A DNA stretch of 64,000 bases from CBDCWQ01 sp965223435. Its GTDB lineage: Bacteria; Myxococcota; Kuafuiibacteriia; Kuafuiibacteriales; Kuafuiibacteriaceae. Where the stretch lies: positions 62,001 through 126,000 of the forward strand of contig CBDCWQ010000018.1 of NCBI GenBank assembly GCA_965223435.1. Direction: 5' to 3'. The notes below the pieces were generated by a model. The model saw only the letters and a list, made by a program, of their open reading frames with translations, ran no database searches and was not told the DNA's origin. Made by a program: the position numbers and the translations under genes. This document shows positions 27,313-35,896 of the stretch, piece after piece (position 1 is the stretch's first letter; each line of letters opens with the position of its first letter).

Positions 27313-29598
27313 CTAGCGCTTTGGGGAGATTTCGTCGATGCGGCCTTTGCCGCTGCTTTCGGCGATGGACCGGGCCACTTCAAGGGCTTCTTCAAGGCGT
27401 GCTTCTGGGGTGCTTTCCCCCGACTCCGGTTTGCGTCCAGCGCGCAGATCCTCTCGGTTGAGCGCGGCTCGCGCGCGTTCGATCAGGGCGCTGAAGTCGA
27501 GTTGGGGCAAGATTTCAGCGGACTCGACGGCCTGCGGGCTGAACTCGAAGGCGCCCCAACGCCATTCTAGGACCTCGTCCAGTCGACTTGAGAGGTTCTC
27601 GCCAAGCTCCTTTTCTAAGGTGCTGCGGTCCAAAAGTCCGAGTTCGATCAGCTTGTGGGTGAGGCGCTTGCTTTCTTCTTTGGCTTCTCGCAAGGCTCGG
27701 TCAAGGTTACGCCTTGATATGACGCGCGCCTTGACCAAGTGTTCGCCAATGAGCTCCATGCCCATGTTGGAGGTAATGGAGATCGGGCGGCCATCCTCGA
27801 TTTCGAGCGACTTCCAAATGAGTCCGCAGCGAAACTTCAGAACGCCCGAGGTGCCGAGTTCTCCAAGCCTCTCGAGCACATCGACCGCCGGGATTTGGTC
27901 AAGCTCGCCGGTCCACACCGCTTCGCCTTGAAACTCGGACGCGGAGGCCAGTCTCTTTCGCTGTTTGGGGGGTTCGCTGTCCGCCTCAAGTTGGATGACC
28001 GTCTTGGCTGCTGATGGATCCTCTTCCACCAAGGGGTCTGGATTCCAGGGTGCGGATACCGAGGGGGCTGTTTTGGTTCCGTGGACATCGTTTTCTTTGT
28101 TGACGCTTCTAAGAATGTCCCACTCCACTTCGGTTGCGCCGGGCCCTTCGACTTCATCTTCTGGGGGGCTAAGGGGTTCGGGGGGCGGCGGGGTGTTTTG
28201 GCCGTCGACGCGCGGAAGCAGGGTATTTTGGTTGGCGATTTCGATGTCGTCGGAATTCAGGACTTGAGGGCCTGATACCATCGGCTTGAGTTCGGGTTCG
28301 CCTCCCAGTTCAGTGGGCATGGTCCGGTCCGTCGCGGCTTGTTCGCCACTCCCCGGTGTGAGGGGCAGACTGAAACTTGGAGGGGCAGGCGTCACGACTG
28401 GGGAGACCGTTCTTGGTGCCCGGGTGGGTTCATCGTCGTCGGTGGTGATGGGGATCTCTGGCTCTTTGTCGATGTCGAGCGCATCGGTTGCGTTCTCAAG
28501 CGGCAGCGTGCTCGGACGGGTGCCGTCGGGGCTGTCATAAAGATCATGCCTGGTGAAGAACACCGAAACGACCCAAGGGGTTGCCTGCCGGCCGCTGTGG
28601 ACGAGCCACGCTTCGAGGGCATTGGCCATGTCTTGAGCGCTTTCGTAGCGTCGTTCGGGCACGGTGTTGGTGGCGCGCTCTACGATGCGCTTAAGGTCTT
28701 CAGGAACGTGCTCTCGCTCTAGCCGGTGACGAGGGATGCCGCGGTTTACGATCTTCCACATGACCTCGTATGCAGACTCGCCGGTGAAACACTCGCGCCC
28801 GGACAGAAGTTCAAAGAGCATGATACCGGCGGCGTAGATGTCGGTTTGTCGGGTGCAGCTTTCGCCCGCAATGTACTCGGGCGCCAAATAGGCATATTTG
28901 CCTTTGATCAGTCCGGGTTGGGTTTTTTGCTGCAGTCGTTCGCGCATACGGACCACACCAAAATCAGTGAGTTTGACGTGACCCGCGGTGGAAACCAAGA
29001 CGTTCGACGGATTGACATCGCGGTGGACGATTTCGAGATTATGGCCATCCGGGTCGTGTGCGTTATGTGCGTGGTGCAAACCGCGAAGAACCTCGGCGGT
29101 TACGAAGGCGGCCAGTTCAAAAGGGAGCGCTTCTTTTCGCGCGCGAAGCTGGTTGTTGACCCGCCTAAGATCGGTGCCCTCGACGTATTCGAGCGCGAGG
29201 TATAACCCGTTTTCATGCTCGCCCACGTCCAGGACCGACACCACGTTGGGGTGGTCGAAGCACGCCATGGCGCGTGCCTCGTCTAGGAGCATTCGCTGGA
29301 GGCTCCGGTAGTCGGGCCGAGACCGCTTCGCTTGCTTGATGACCGCGCGCCGGACGAAGCCGTAGGGCGACATCTTATGCGCGATGTACAGGTCGCCCAT
29401 GCTTCCGCCCCCGAGCCGGCCCACGATCCGGTAATCCCCGATCAGCTTGAGGGTTGTGGGGCCCGGAGAATCACTTCGCTCGAGCGCCGGCCGACCGACG
29501 ATGACGGGTTCTTGGCCCGACCGGCTTGTCGGGCGACCGCGGGTTTGTGGGTCGGGTGTCCCAGATCCGCTGGACTGACTGCGTCCCCGTTTTGCCAC
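27313..29598 (-). CDS. Hanks-type Ser/Thr protein kinase with DUF4388-like C-terminal domain
   Basis: 761 residues, GTG start. The kinase domain spans about 55-330: glycine loop GRLGGGSMG (60-68), catalytic Lys in AVIKQ (88), HRDVNPSN loop near 190 and DFG near 212. A Pro/Thr-rich, acidic linker of about 230 residues follows without a clear membrane helix. Residues about 560-740 resemble a DUF4388 (PatA/GspE-N-like) domain: DQIPAVDVLERLGELGTSGVLKF, then a helical part with VISRRNLDRALREA. This architecture is common in Myxococcota. Cytoplasmic. Autonomous transcription is likely: the gene upstream on the other strand is divergent. Confidence 0.85.
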   Translation of the reverse strand: MAKRGRSQSSGSGTPDPQTRGRPTSRSGQEPVIVGRPALERSDSPGPTTLKLIGDYRIVGRLGGGSMGDLYIAHKMSPYGFVRRAVIKQAKRSRPDYRSLQRMLLDEARAMACFDHPNVVSVLDVGEHENGLYLALEYVEGTDLRRVNNQLRARKEALPFELAAFVTAEVLRGLHHAHNAHDPDGHNLEIVHRDVNPSNVLVSTAGHVKLTDFGVVRMRERLQQKTQPGLIKGKYAYLAPEYIAGESCTRQTDIYAAGIMLFELLSGRECFTGESAYEVMWKIVNRGIPRHRLEREHVPEDLKRIVERATNTVPERRYESAQDMANALEAWLVHSGRQATPWVVSVFFTRHDLYDSPDGTRPSTLPLENATDALDIDKEPEIPITTDDDEPTRAPRTVSPVVTPAPPSFSLPLTPGSGEQAATDRTMPTELGGEPELKPMVSGPQVLNSDDIEIANQNTLLPRVDGQNTPPPPEPLSPPEDEVEGPGATEVEWDILRSVNKENDVHGTKTAPSVSAPWNPDPLVEEDPSAAKTVIQLEADSEPPKQRKRLASASEFQGEAVWTGELDQIPAVDVLERLGELGTSGVLKFRCGLIWKSLEIEDGRPISITSNMGMELIGEHLVKARVISRRNLDRALREAKEESKRLTHKLIELGLLDRSTLEKELGENLSSRLDEVLEWRWGAFEFSPQAVESAEILPQLDFSALIERARAALNREDLRAGRKPESGESTPEARLEEALEVARSIAESSGKGRIDEISPKR

Positions 29599-29968
29599 TG
29601 AATACAGAGAACCAGGCCCACGAAACTGAAGTCAACAGGAGCTCTTGGCCTCCTGGGTTCAACGGCCGCCGCGCCTGGCCGACAAACCCTTACTTGGCTT
29701 GCGCGTTTGACAGATGAAGCGTAGGTGCGCATGGCTTCCTACTCGGCAGTTACCAGACGAAAGGTCGCTCGTAAGGGTAAATGAAAACGCCGCTGACCTG
29801 AATGATCTTCGAAGTGTTCCCGACCAAGCAGTTTTTACTGGAGGCTGGTCCGATCTCCAGGGCTGGGCCTCCCAGCCAGTCCCGGCGGGCGAGGCTTGGC
29901 GTTTTTGCGCCGCGAGGGCACCAGGATGGACGATCCAGCTCCAGCCCCACCGGCCCGGAGGATGGCTG
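29599..29968. other. Divergent intergenic region of 370 bp
   Basis: Lies between the kinase (minus) and glycosyltransferase (plus) starts. The plus frame of the glycosyltransferase is open back to 29714, but the upstream 85 codons look non-conserved and lack a start signal. GGAGGA at 29957-29962 sits 6 bases before ATG 29969, which fixes the start. Nothing else recognised. Confidence 0.5.
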
Positions 29969-31498
29969 ATGTTCGTGCTCTTGCTGGCGCTGTATTTCAC
30001 GGTTTTGGGGTTTCTTTCCATTCTTGGCGTGTATCGCCTGGCTCTGGCCGCGGTGGCATTGTTTTGCCGGCCCAGAGGCGCTTCGGATGGCGGCTTTTTG
30101 GCACCCACCAGCTCCGAGGTGCCGGACGTCGTGATTCAGCTCCCGCTCTACAATGAGCGGTTTGTCGCCGAGCGTCTGCTGCGCGCGGCGGCCGCGATTC
30201 GCTACCCCCGGGATCGACTCCACATTCAGGTGCTGGATGACTCCACCGATGCGACCCGATCGGTTGTGAACCGCGTCGCCCTGGAGTTAAGCGAACAGGG
30301 CATTCCGATAGAGGTTGTGCGCCGGACGGTTCGATCCGGGTTCAAGGCTGGCGCCCTTCGCCATGGAATGTCTTTGTCAAAAGCGGAACTGATCGCGATC
30401 TTCGATGCGGACTTTGTGCCTCGCGCGGACTTTTTGGAGCGCACCGTTCCCTTGCTGATGGCAGATCCCCGTTGTGGACTGGTGCAAGCGCGGTGGGGAC
30501 ACATCAACCGTGACGCCTCCTGGTTGACGCGGGCTCAGGCGGTTTACCTCGATGGCCATTTTGCGGTTGAGCATCAGGCACGGCAAGCTTTGGGGCACTT
30601 CTTTAACTTTAATGGGACGGCCGGTTTGTGGCGGCGGGCGGCCATTGTCGATGGGGGAGGATGGTCGGAAGACACCATCACCGAGGATCTCGATTTGTCC
30701 TATCGTGCCCAGGTTCGAGGTTGGCGTTTTCGATACGCGCACGGCGTGGTCGCCCCGGCCGAGCTCCCCAGCAGCTGGGCAGCGTTTCGGACGCAGCAAC
30801 GGCGCTGGGTGCGAGGGAGCATCGAAACCGCGCGCAAACATTTGGCCAGCCTGATAGGGAACCGCCGGTTGGCGCCCGCCGTCAGGCTGGATGCCGCCAT
30901 CCACCTCACCAACAATGTGGCTTATTTTCTCATGGCCTGCCTGGCTGTGCTTCTTCCGGCCTCGGTGTGGCTACGCTACGAGCTGGGGTGGCGGGTTCCG
31001 GGTGGTGAGGCTCTTTTGTCCACCTTCGATATCTCTCTGTTGTTCGGTGGGACTTTGGCTACGGTTGTGTTCTATGCGGTTGCGCTTGTTCGTACCGATG
31101 GTGCGCTCCGGCTGGGACGATTGCTGGATATCTTGTTTGCCTTGTCCCTTGGGGCAGGGATGAGTTTGTCCAACGCGCGTGAGGTGCTTCGCGGACTTCG
31201 TTCCGAGAGCTCTGAATTTTTGCGAACTCCGAAGTTTGGCGACGGTGCAAAAACCGCGGCCCTTCAGGCCTACCGGCCTCGCCTGGCGGTTCGAAACGTG
31301 GCTGCCGAACTCTTGTTTGTCTTGTACTTCTCAGTCGCCATCGCGTTTGCCATAGAAAGTATGCTTTTTGGAGCCCTGCCCTTTTTGTTGCTGTATTGGG
31401 TCGGTTTTGTGGCCGTCGTTGGGGGGCATATGGTGGAGGGCTATGAAAAAAGAGTCCTGTCCAAAGAGCGCTCCGAAACCCGGAGCCAGACCGCTTAG
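29969..31498 (+). CDS. Membrane family 2 glycosyltransferase (cellulose-synthase-like)
   Basis: 509 residues from ATG 29969. One N-terminal membrane helix (FVLLLALYFTVLGFLSILGVY) is followed by a GT2 catalytic domain: QLPLYNE, DDSTDATR near residue 90, DADF, TEDLDL and QQRRW. These are the D, DxD, TED and QxxRW motifs of processive cellulose-synthase-like enzymes. Four or more hydrophobic helices follow in the C-terminal half, typical of the family. The basal reaction is transfer of a sugar from a nucleotide sugar, with export of a beta-linked polysaccharide likely but the sugar unknown; no PilZ domain is fused. The neighbouring gene ends 22 bp away on the opposite strand. No accessory bcs-type genes are adjacent. 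Confidence 0.85.
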   Translation: MFVLLLALYFTVLGFLSILGVYRLALAAVALFCRPRGASDGGFLAPTSSEVPDVVIQLPLYNERFVAERLLRAAAAIRYPRDRLHIQVLDDSTDATRSVVNRVALELSEQGIPIEVVRRTVRSGFKAGALRHGMSLSKAELIAIFDADFVPRADFLERTVPLLMADPRCGLVQARWGHINRDASWLTRAQAVYLDGHFAVEHQARQALGHFFNFNGTAGLWRRAAIVDGGGWSEDTITEDLDLSYRAQVRGWRFRYAHGVVAPAELPSSWAAFRTQQRRWVRGSIETARKHLASLIGNRRLAPAVRLDAAIHLTNNVAYFLMACLAVLLPASVWLRYELGWRVPGGEALLSTFDISLLFGGTLATVVFYAVALVRTDGALRLGRLLDILFALSLGAGMSLSNAREVLRGLRSESSEFLRTPKFGDGAKTAALQAYRPRLAVRNVAAELLFVLYFSVAIAFAIESMLFGALPFLLLYWVGFVAVVGGHMVEGYEKRVLSKERSETRSQTA

Positions 31499-31520
31499 CT
31501 GTTGTCGGGTTTGCGGGTTT

Positions 31521-32378
31521 TCATCCCTCGGATGAGTCGGTGTCGGTGTTGGCGATGCGGTCTCGGATAGCGGCTTTAAGGGCTGCGATTTCGTCCTCGT
31601 CCAGCTCGCCATCTTGGTTGGCGTCGAACTCGGCTTTGATGAGGTTTCGACGATCTTCGTATCGGTCGACGAGATCACCTTTCAAGGCCTGGCGTTCTTC
31701 TCGGTCGAGCCGCCCGTCGCCATTGCTGTCGTAGGTTTCTAGGATTTCTTCTCGCTTTTCTTGGTGCCTCGCGCGACGAGCCTCCTTGGCGGCTTCGCGC
31801 TCGTTTTCGTCTAGTTCGCCGTCGTTGTTGGCATCGAACTCTTCCAAAATGTTGGCGCGTCGTTCAAGGCACCGGGCTTGCATGGCTTCGACCAATTCGG
31901 CTCGTTCGTCTTCGTCGAGTACACCGTCGCTGTTCGCGTCAAAAGCCCAGCGTACTCGACGAGATTTGTTCCTTCGTTTTTTGTGGATGAGTTTTCGGTA
32001 ACCAGACGCATTTTCGCGTCGCTCGGCCAGGTCTTCTCGAAGGCGGGCACGCTCATCTTCGTCGAGTACACCGTCTCCGTTTTCGTCATAGACCTGTTGG
32101 ACTCGCTTTCGTTTGGACTCAAAGTCGCACGGCTCACGGGCCTCGGCGTCCTTGGCATCTGCGTCTTGGCTTTGTGCGCTCGCGAGTGTTTCGGCTTCGT
32201 TGGTGGTCATGACGCCCAACTGGTCAGCGTCAGAGTCACTTTCGGCGGCGCCAATGAATGAGGCCCCTTCGTCCAGCAGGAGGTCTGCGTCGGTTGCGGC
32301 TCCACCACAAGCACTACCCACTCCTGCGAAGGCCGAGAAAAAGACCGCCTGCAAACGTTTAGACCCAAAAAACCCCAT
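31521..32378 (-). CDS. EF-hand lipoprotein
   Basis: 285 residues with a lipoprotein signal (VGSAC, Cys about 24). After an acidic region come five canonical calcium-binding loops of the form DxNxDGxLDxDE: DENGDGVLDEDE, DANSDGVLDEDE, DANNDGELDENE, DSNGDGRLDREE and DANQDGELDEDE. They are separated by Arg/Glu-rich helices, giving a highly charged, probably helical protein on the periplasmic or outer surface. Calcium binding is supported by the loops; the biological role is not known. The spacing between loops is roughly regular, suggesting expansion by internal duplication. Confidence 0.8.
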   Translation of the reverse strand: MGFFGSKRLQAVFFSAFAGVGSACGGAATDADLLLDEGASFIGAAESDSDADQLGVMTTNEAETLASAQSQDADAKDAEAREPCDFESKRKRVQQVYDENGDGVLDEDERARLREDLAERRENASGYRKLIHKKRRNKSRRVRWAFDANSDGVLDEDERAELVEAMQARCLERRANILEEFDANNDGELDENEREAAKEARRARHQEKREEILETYDSNGDGRLDREERQALKGDLVDRYEDRRNLIKAEFDANQDGELDEDEIAALKAAIRDRIANTDTDSSEG

Positions 32379-32679
32379 AGTTGTATCTCTCCATCGCCCA
32401 AACCCGAGGTTGAATCCCCGTTGGCCAGGCGTTTCATGTGGATTGAGAACAGCAAGGGCCGTGCCAAGAGCAAACTACCGCAATCACGGCGGGCCCGTAG
32501 ACGGAAGGTCGCATGAACGCATGTTGGATTGCGGACTACGGTCCGCACCGAGTGGGGTTGCGGTCAGGTGTGGTTTTCAACACCCCAGCAGGGGGCATAG
32601 AGCCCCATCGACGGGCGCACCTTGCGGCAAATACGAAGTATTTTTGGTCCAGACGCATTCAGCACAGTTCTTGCGAGGC
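32379..32679. other. Divergent promoter region between EF-hand and DUF1592-type genes
   Basis: About 300 bp between divergent starts. The plus-strand frame of the next gene is open further upstream, but that part overlaps the EF-hand gene and looks non-conserved. No clear promoter or repeat seen. Confidence 0.4.
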
Positions 32680-34425
32680 ATGCGCAGCGTGTGGGGTCGG
32701 GCTCCTTTTCTCATTCTTTTGGCACCTTTGGCCTGTCAGAACATGATTGGTCTTTCGGACCCGGCGGTCCAGGAAGGGACGTCGCCTTCAGGGGAAGCGG
32801 GTCCGCCCGCTGAAACGCCGGCCGGGACTGGGCAAGGCTCATCCTCCGGCGACGGTATTCAGGCCGGCTTTGTCAGCGGTTCGTTGGTGCTTGCGTGCTC
32901 CGATACGAATCTTGAGGACCCCGGGTCTCATTTTATCCGCCGCTTGACGACGGCTGAGTACGTGAGCTCGGTGGAGGCCGGTCTAGGTGTAGACATCCGC
33001 AAGCAGGCGGGCGCAAGTCTTCCCAAGGACCTTCGCGCGGATGGCTTCGGCAACACGGCGAGCACACTTGTTCCGACCTTAGAGCACATTGAGGCATATG
33101 CCTCGCTTGCAGAGACGATCGTCGAGAAGTTGGGCCCACTGACCCCGTGGGCAAAGCAATATGTCTCGTGTTCTGACACCTCGAAGGCGTGTCTTCAATC
33201 GTTGGTAGAGGCTGTGGGCGCGTATATTTTTAGGGGTCCGGTCAGTATGGCGGAGATGGATGCCCTTCTTTCCATCCGGGTCACTTTGGAAGGCGAGAAC
33301 GCGGATTTCGAGGAAAGTGTGGGGCTGATTCTAGAGGCGATGTTGCAATCGCCTCGTTTTGTCTACCGCATGGAGGAATCGCCGCAATCGAGCAGCGTCG
33401 AGGTTTTGGGGGCCTTCGAGTTGGCCAATCGGTTGAGCTATTTTATTTGGGGTGCGCCGCCTGACGATGAGCTCTATCTGGCTGCCTCTCGTTCTGAGCT
33501 GAGCACCGACCAGCAGCTTCTTTCCCAGGTTCGGCGGATGTTGCTCGATCCGAGGGCGAGGGTGAACTTTTCGTATTTTGTGCGGGACTGGCTCGAGCTT
33601 GACCGCATGGACAACCTAGCCCGAGACCGCGATCTCTTTCCAAATTGGGACGCTCAGCTTGCGGCGGACATGAAAGAGGAGACACTGTCCTTCTTTGAGC
33701 ATCTGGTTTGGGAAGAGGAGCGGCCGCTGCGGGAACTGTTTAACAGCAAGCTGACCTTTGCCACTCGACGGCTGGCTGAGCATTATGGCTTTGAGGACCC
33801 GCGTGATGGCCTTCAGCAGTATGATCTTTCAAATGTCCCCGAGCGAGCAGGGTTTTTGACCCAAGGAAGCCTGTTGGCTGTGGGTGGAGATCAAAGTTCG
33901 ATGGTGGCTCGAGGGCTGTTTCTTTTGGAGCATGTTCTTTGTACGGAGCTCGGCTCCCCTCCGCCCAATGTGGACACTACGCCGCGGCCAGCATCTTCTG
34001 GAGCCTCTGAACGCGACTTTTCTGAAGAGCGTGTCGACAATCCATCCTGCGGTGGTTGCCATGCACAGATGGAACCTTTAGCCTGGGGTATTGGCAAATT
34101 CGACGCCACCGGAGCTTATGTAGACAAAGACGCGCATGGCAACTCACTCAAAGAAGACGGATACGTTTTGCTGCCCGGGGAAACGGAAAAAAGGGCTTAC
34201 GGGACAAGCGAAGAGATGATGCAGATTCTGTCCGGAAGCGACCGGGTCGTCGAGTGCATGGGGCTCAAGGTTCTTCAGTTTTCTGCGGGGCGTGCGTTGG
34301 GAGAGATGGACGGTTGCTCCTTCGAGTTGATGCGCGACCGATTCTTGGCGTCGGAGGGTACGTACCGAGATTTGGTTGAGTCCATTGTTTTAACACCGAT
34401 GTTTCGAAAGATTCGAGCGGAGTAA
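32680..34425 (+). CDS. DUF1592/DUF1588/DUF1595/DUF1585-type lipoprotein with CxxCH motif (copy A)
   Basis: 581 residues from ATG 32680, with a lipobox PLAC (hydrophobic LILLAP before it). Domain order: DUF1587-like start (RRLTTAEY), DUF1595-like, DUF1592 (LANRLSYFIWGAPPDDEL near 250), DUF1588 (ERAGFLTQGSLL), then SCGGCHAQMEPLAWGIG, a CxxCH heme-type site, and DUF1585-like C-terminus (LQFSAGRALG). The family is typical of Myxococcota and Planctomycetes; its biochemical role is unknown, though the single CxxCH suggests a c-type cytochrome-like protein. It is followed 5 bp later by a DUF1552-type gene and then by a second such pair, so these genes form one operon. Confidence 0.85.
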   Translation: MRSVWGRAPFLILLAPLACQNMIGLSDPAVQEGTSPSGEAGPPAETPAGTGQGSSSGDGIQAGFVSGSLVLACSDTNLEDPGSHFIRRLTTAEYVSSVEAGLGVDIRKQAGASLPKDLRADGFGNTASTLVPTLEHIEAYASLAETIVEKLGPLTPWAKQYVSCSDTSKACLQSLVEAVGAYIFRGPVSMAEMDALLSIRVTLEGENADFEESVGLILEAMLQSPRFVYRMEESPQSSSVEVLGAFELANRLSYFIWGAPPDDELYLAASRSELSTDQQLLSQVRRMLLDPRARVNFSYFVRDWLELDRMDNLARDRDLFPNWDAQLAADMKEETLSFFEHLVWEEERPLRELFNSKLTFATRRLAEHYGFEDPRDGLQQYDLSNVPERAGFLTQGSLLAVGGDQSSMVARGLFLLEHVLCTELGSPPPNVDTTPRPASSGASERDFSEERVDNPSCGGCHAQMEPLAWGIGKFDATGAYVDKDAHGNSLKEDGYVLLPGETEKRAYGTSEEMMQILSGSDRVVECMGLKVLQFSAGRALGEMDGCSFELMRDRFLASEGTYRDLVESIVLTPMFRKIRAE

Positions 34426-34430
34426 GCAAG

Positions 34431-35882
34431 ATGGGCAAGCCGCGCAACAAATTCGATAGAAGAACTCTTTTGCGAGGAGCGGGAACCGTCGCCATCGGTC
34501 TTCCTTTTTTGGACGCGATGCGCAGCCCACGCGTGTTTGCGGCAGCTCCCGAGCCCCCCGTGCGTGCGTTAAACGTGTTTTTTGCTCTGGGCATCCCGAC
34601 GCCGCTTCAGTCTGAGGGGTACGCGGGACCTTTGGAGCCGCTTGAGGGTCTCAAAAACAAGCTTGCAATCATTCGCGGTATTCACCAGCGAGAGGCAGAT
34701 ATACCAGGAACCAACGCCCATACAGATGGTTCCCTCTCTGCCTTTACGGGCATGAAGCCGGTCGGAGACCTGGCTGGAGGCCCTTCTTTGGATCAGGCTC
34801 TCAAGAATGCATCGTATCCCAATGGTCTCCCAAGTGGTGTGCAATCGAGTCTCTTGATGGGCACTTTTTTTCGTCGTGGCGGGGCTGCGTTGCCCCCCCA
34901 TCGTTTTGTGCGGAGCTGGAACGCGGACGGCTCTCCGGTCGATTTCCCCAAAGAGAAGCCTGTGGACCTCTTTTCACGTATTTTTGGGACCGACCCGGTC
35001 ATCGATAGCGGGAGCCGTGAGGAGCGCCTTAAGCGCAGCGTATTGGACTCGGTGCTTGGCCAGTATCGCTTTTACAAGAGCGAGGCTTCAAATCTTGGTC
35101 CGGCCTCGCGGGCGCGAATCAGCGACCATCTTGAGCGCGTACGCGAGTACGAGCAGCGCGCTTTTCGGCACGAGCAGTCCACCTCAGCGGGGGGGTGTTC
35201 GGTGCCATCAAAACCTGGTCCATCGACCATTCCGCATGGGCTTGCCGCGGATCCAGATGGTCAGGGCATAGACATTGGACTGGAAGAGCTTGTCTCGGAG
35301 TGGCGGCTGATGGCCGATTTGATGTCGATAGCTTTTCAGTGCGATCGTTTCCGGTTCGGGTCGACCACCTTTCAAGGCGCGGGGGAGCGCATTCGACTCA
35401 AGGGGCGTTATTCTTTCGAGGGCAAGTTCATCTACGATTTTGATGATGCCAAAGACCGAGAGGGTAAAAGTGGTGCCAGGGCGTGTAGTCACGAGTGGTG
35501 GCATGAATTTAGTCCATCGCAGCAAAACGTGCAGCTTCGGGCGCACGCGCATCTGATGATGCGCGAGGTTCGTTATCTTCTCGACCGATTGGATGATCCA
35601 GCCTACGCAGACGAAAACGGTGCCTCGATCCTTGAAAACATGATGTTGACGATTTCGACGGAGTCCGGGGACGGTCGGCATTCCAATGTGCCCCGAGAGC
35701 TCAGCGGCATCTTTCACGCGATCGGCGGTGCAAACGAACGATTCCGAACCGGTCAGATCATCGACGTTGAAGACGTGGCGGGGCTCGACCTCTACAACAC
35801 GATGCTCGAGGCTATGGGTGTTAATTCTAAGCTTGGCCCTCGAAGTCGCAGTTTCTCTCGAGTTGACCAAATTCTTCGGTAG
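34431..35882 (+). CDS. DUF1552 family Tat-exported protein (copy A)
   Basis: 483 residues. The N-terminus DRRTLLRGAG plus a short hydrophobic run ending AA is a twin-arginine (Tat) signal, so it is exported folded. The mature part matches DUF1552: FALGIPTP near the start, HTDGSLSAFTGM, SLDQALK, then LDSVLGQYRFYKSEAS, HLERVREYEQR, and TISTESGDGRHSN near the C-terminus. Function is unknown; the family is related to secreted alkaline-phosphatase-fold (DUF1501) proteins, so metal binding is likely. Neighbouring DUF1592-type lipoproteins on both sides suggest an assembled envelope complex. ATG start has GGAGTAAGC upstream. Confidence 0.85.
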   Translation: MGKPRNKFDRRTLLRGAGTVAIGLPFLDAMRSPRVFAAAPEPPVRALNVFFALGIPTPLQSEGYAGPLEPLEGLKNKLAIIRGIHQREADIPGTNAHTDGSLSAFTGMKPVGDLAGGPSLDQALKNASYPNGLPSGVQSSLLMGTFFRRGGAALPPHRFVRSWNADGSPVDFPKEKPVDLFSRIFGTDPVIDSGSREERLKRSVLDSVLGQYRFYKSEASNLGPASRARISDHLERVREYEQRAFRHEQSTSAGGCSVPSKPGPSTIPHGLAADPDGQGIDIGLEELVSEWRLMADLMSIAFQCDRFRFGSTTFQGAGERIRLKGRYSFEGKFIYDFDDAKDREGKSGARACSHEWWHEFSPSQQNVQLRAHAHLMMREVRYLLDRLDDPAYADENGASILENMMLTISTESGDGRHSNVPRELSGIFHAIGGANERFRTGQIIDVEDVAGLDLYNTMLEAMGVNSKLGPRSRSFSRVDQILR

Positions 35883-35896
35883 GCAAGGACTGAGTT

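Noticed and set aside
29714..29968. Upstream extension of the glycosyltransferase frame
   Set aside because: GGAGGA with ideal spacing sits at ATG 29969, and the extra 85 residues look non-conserved.
32113..32679. Upstream extension of the DUF1592-type gene frame
   Set aside because: It overlaps the EF-hand gene and would hide the lipoprotein signal; start moved to 32680.
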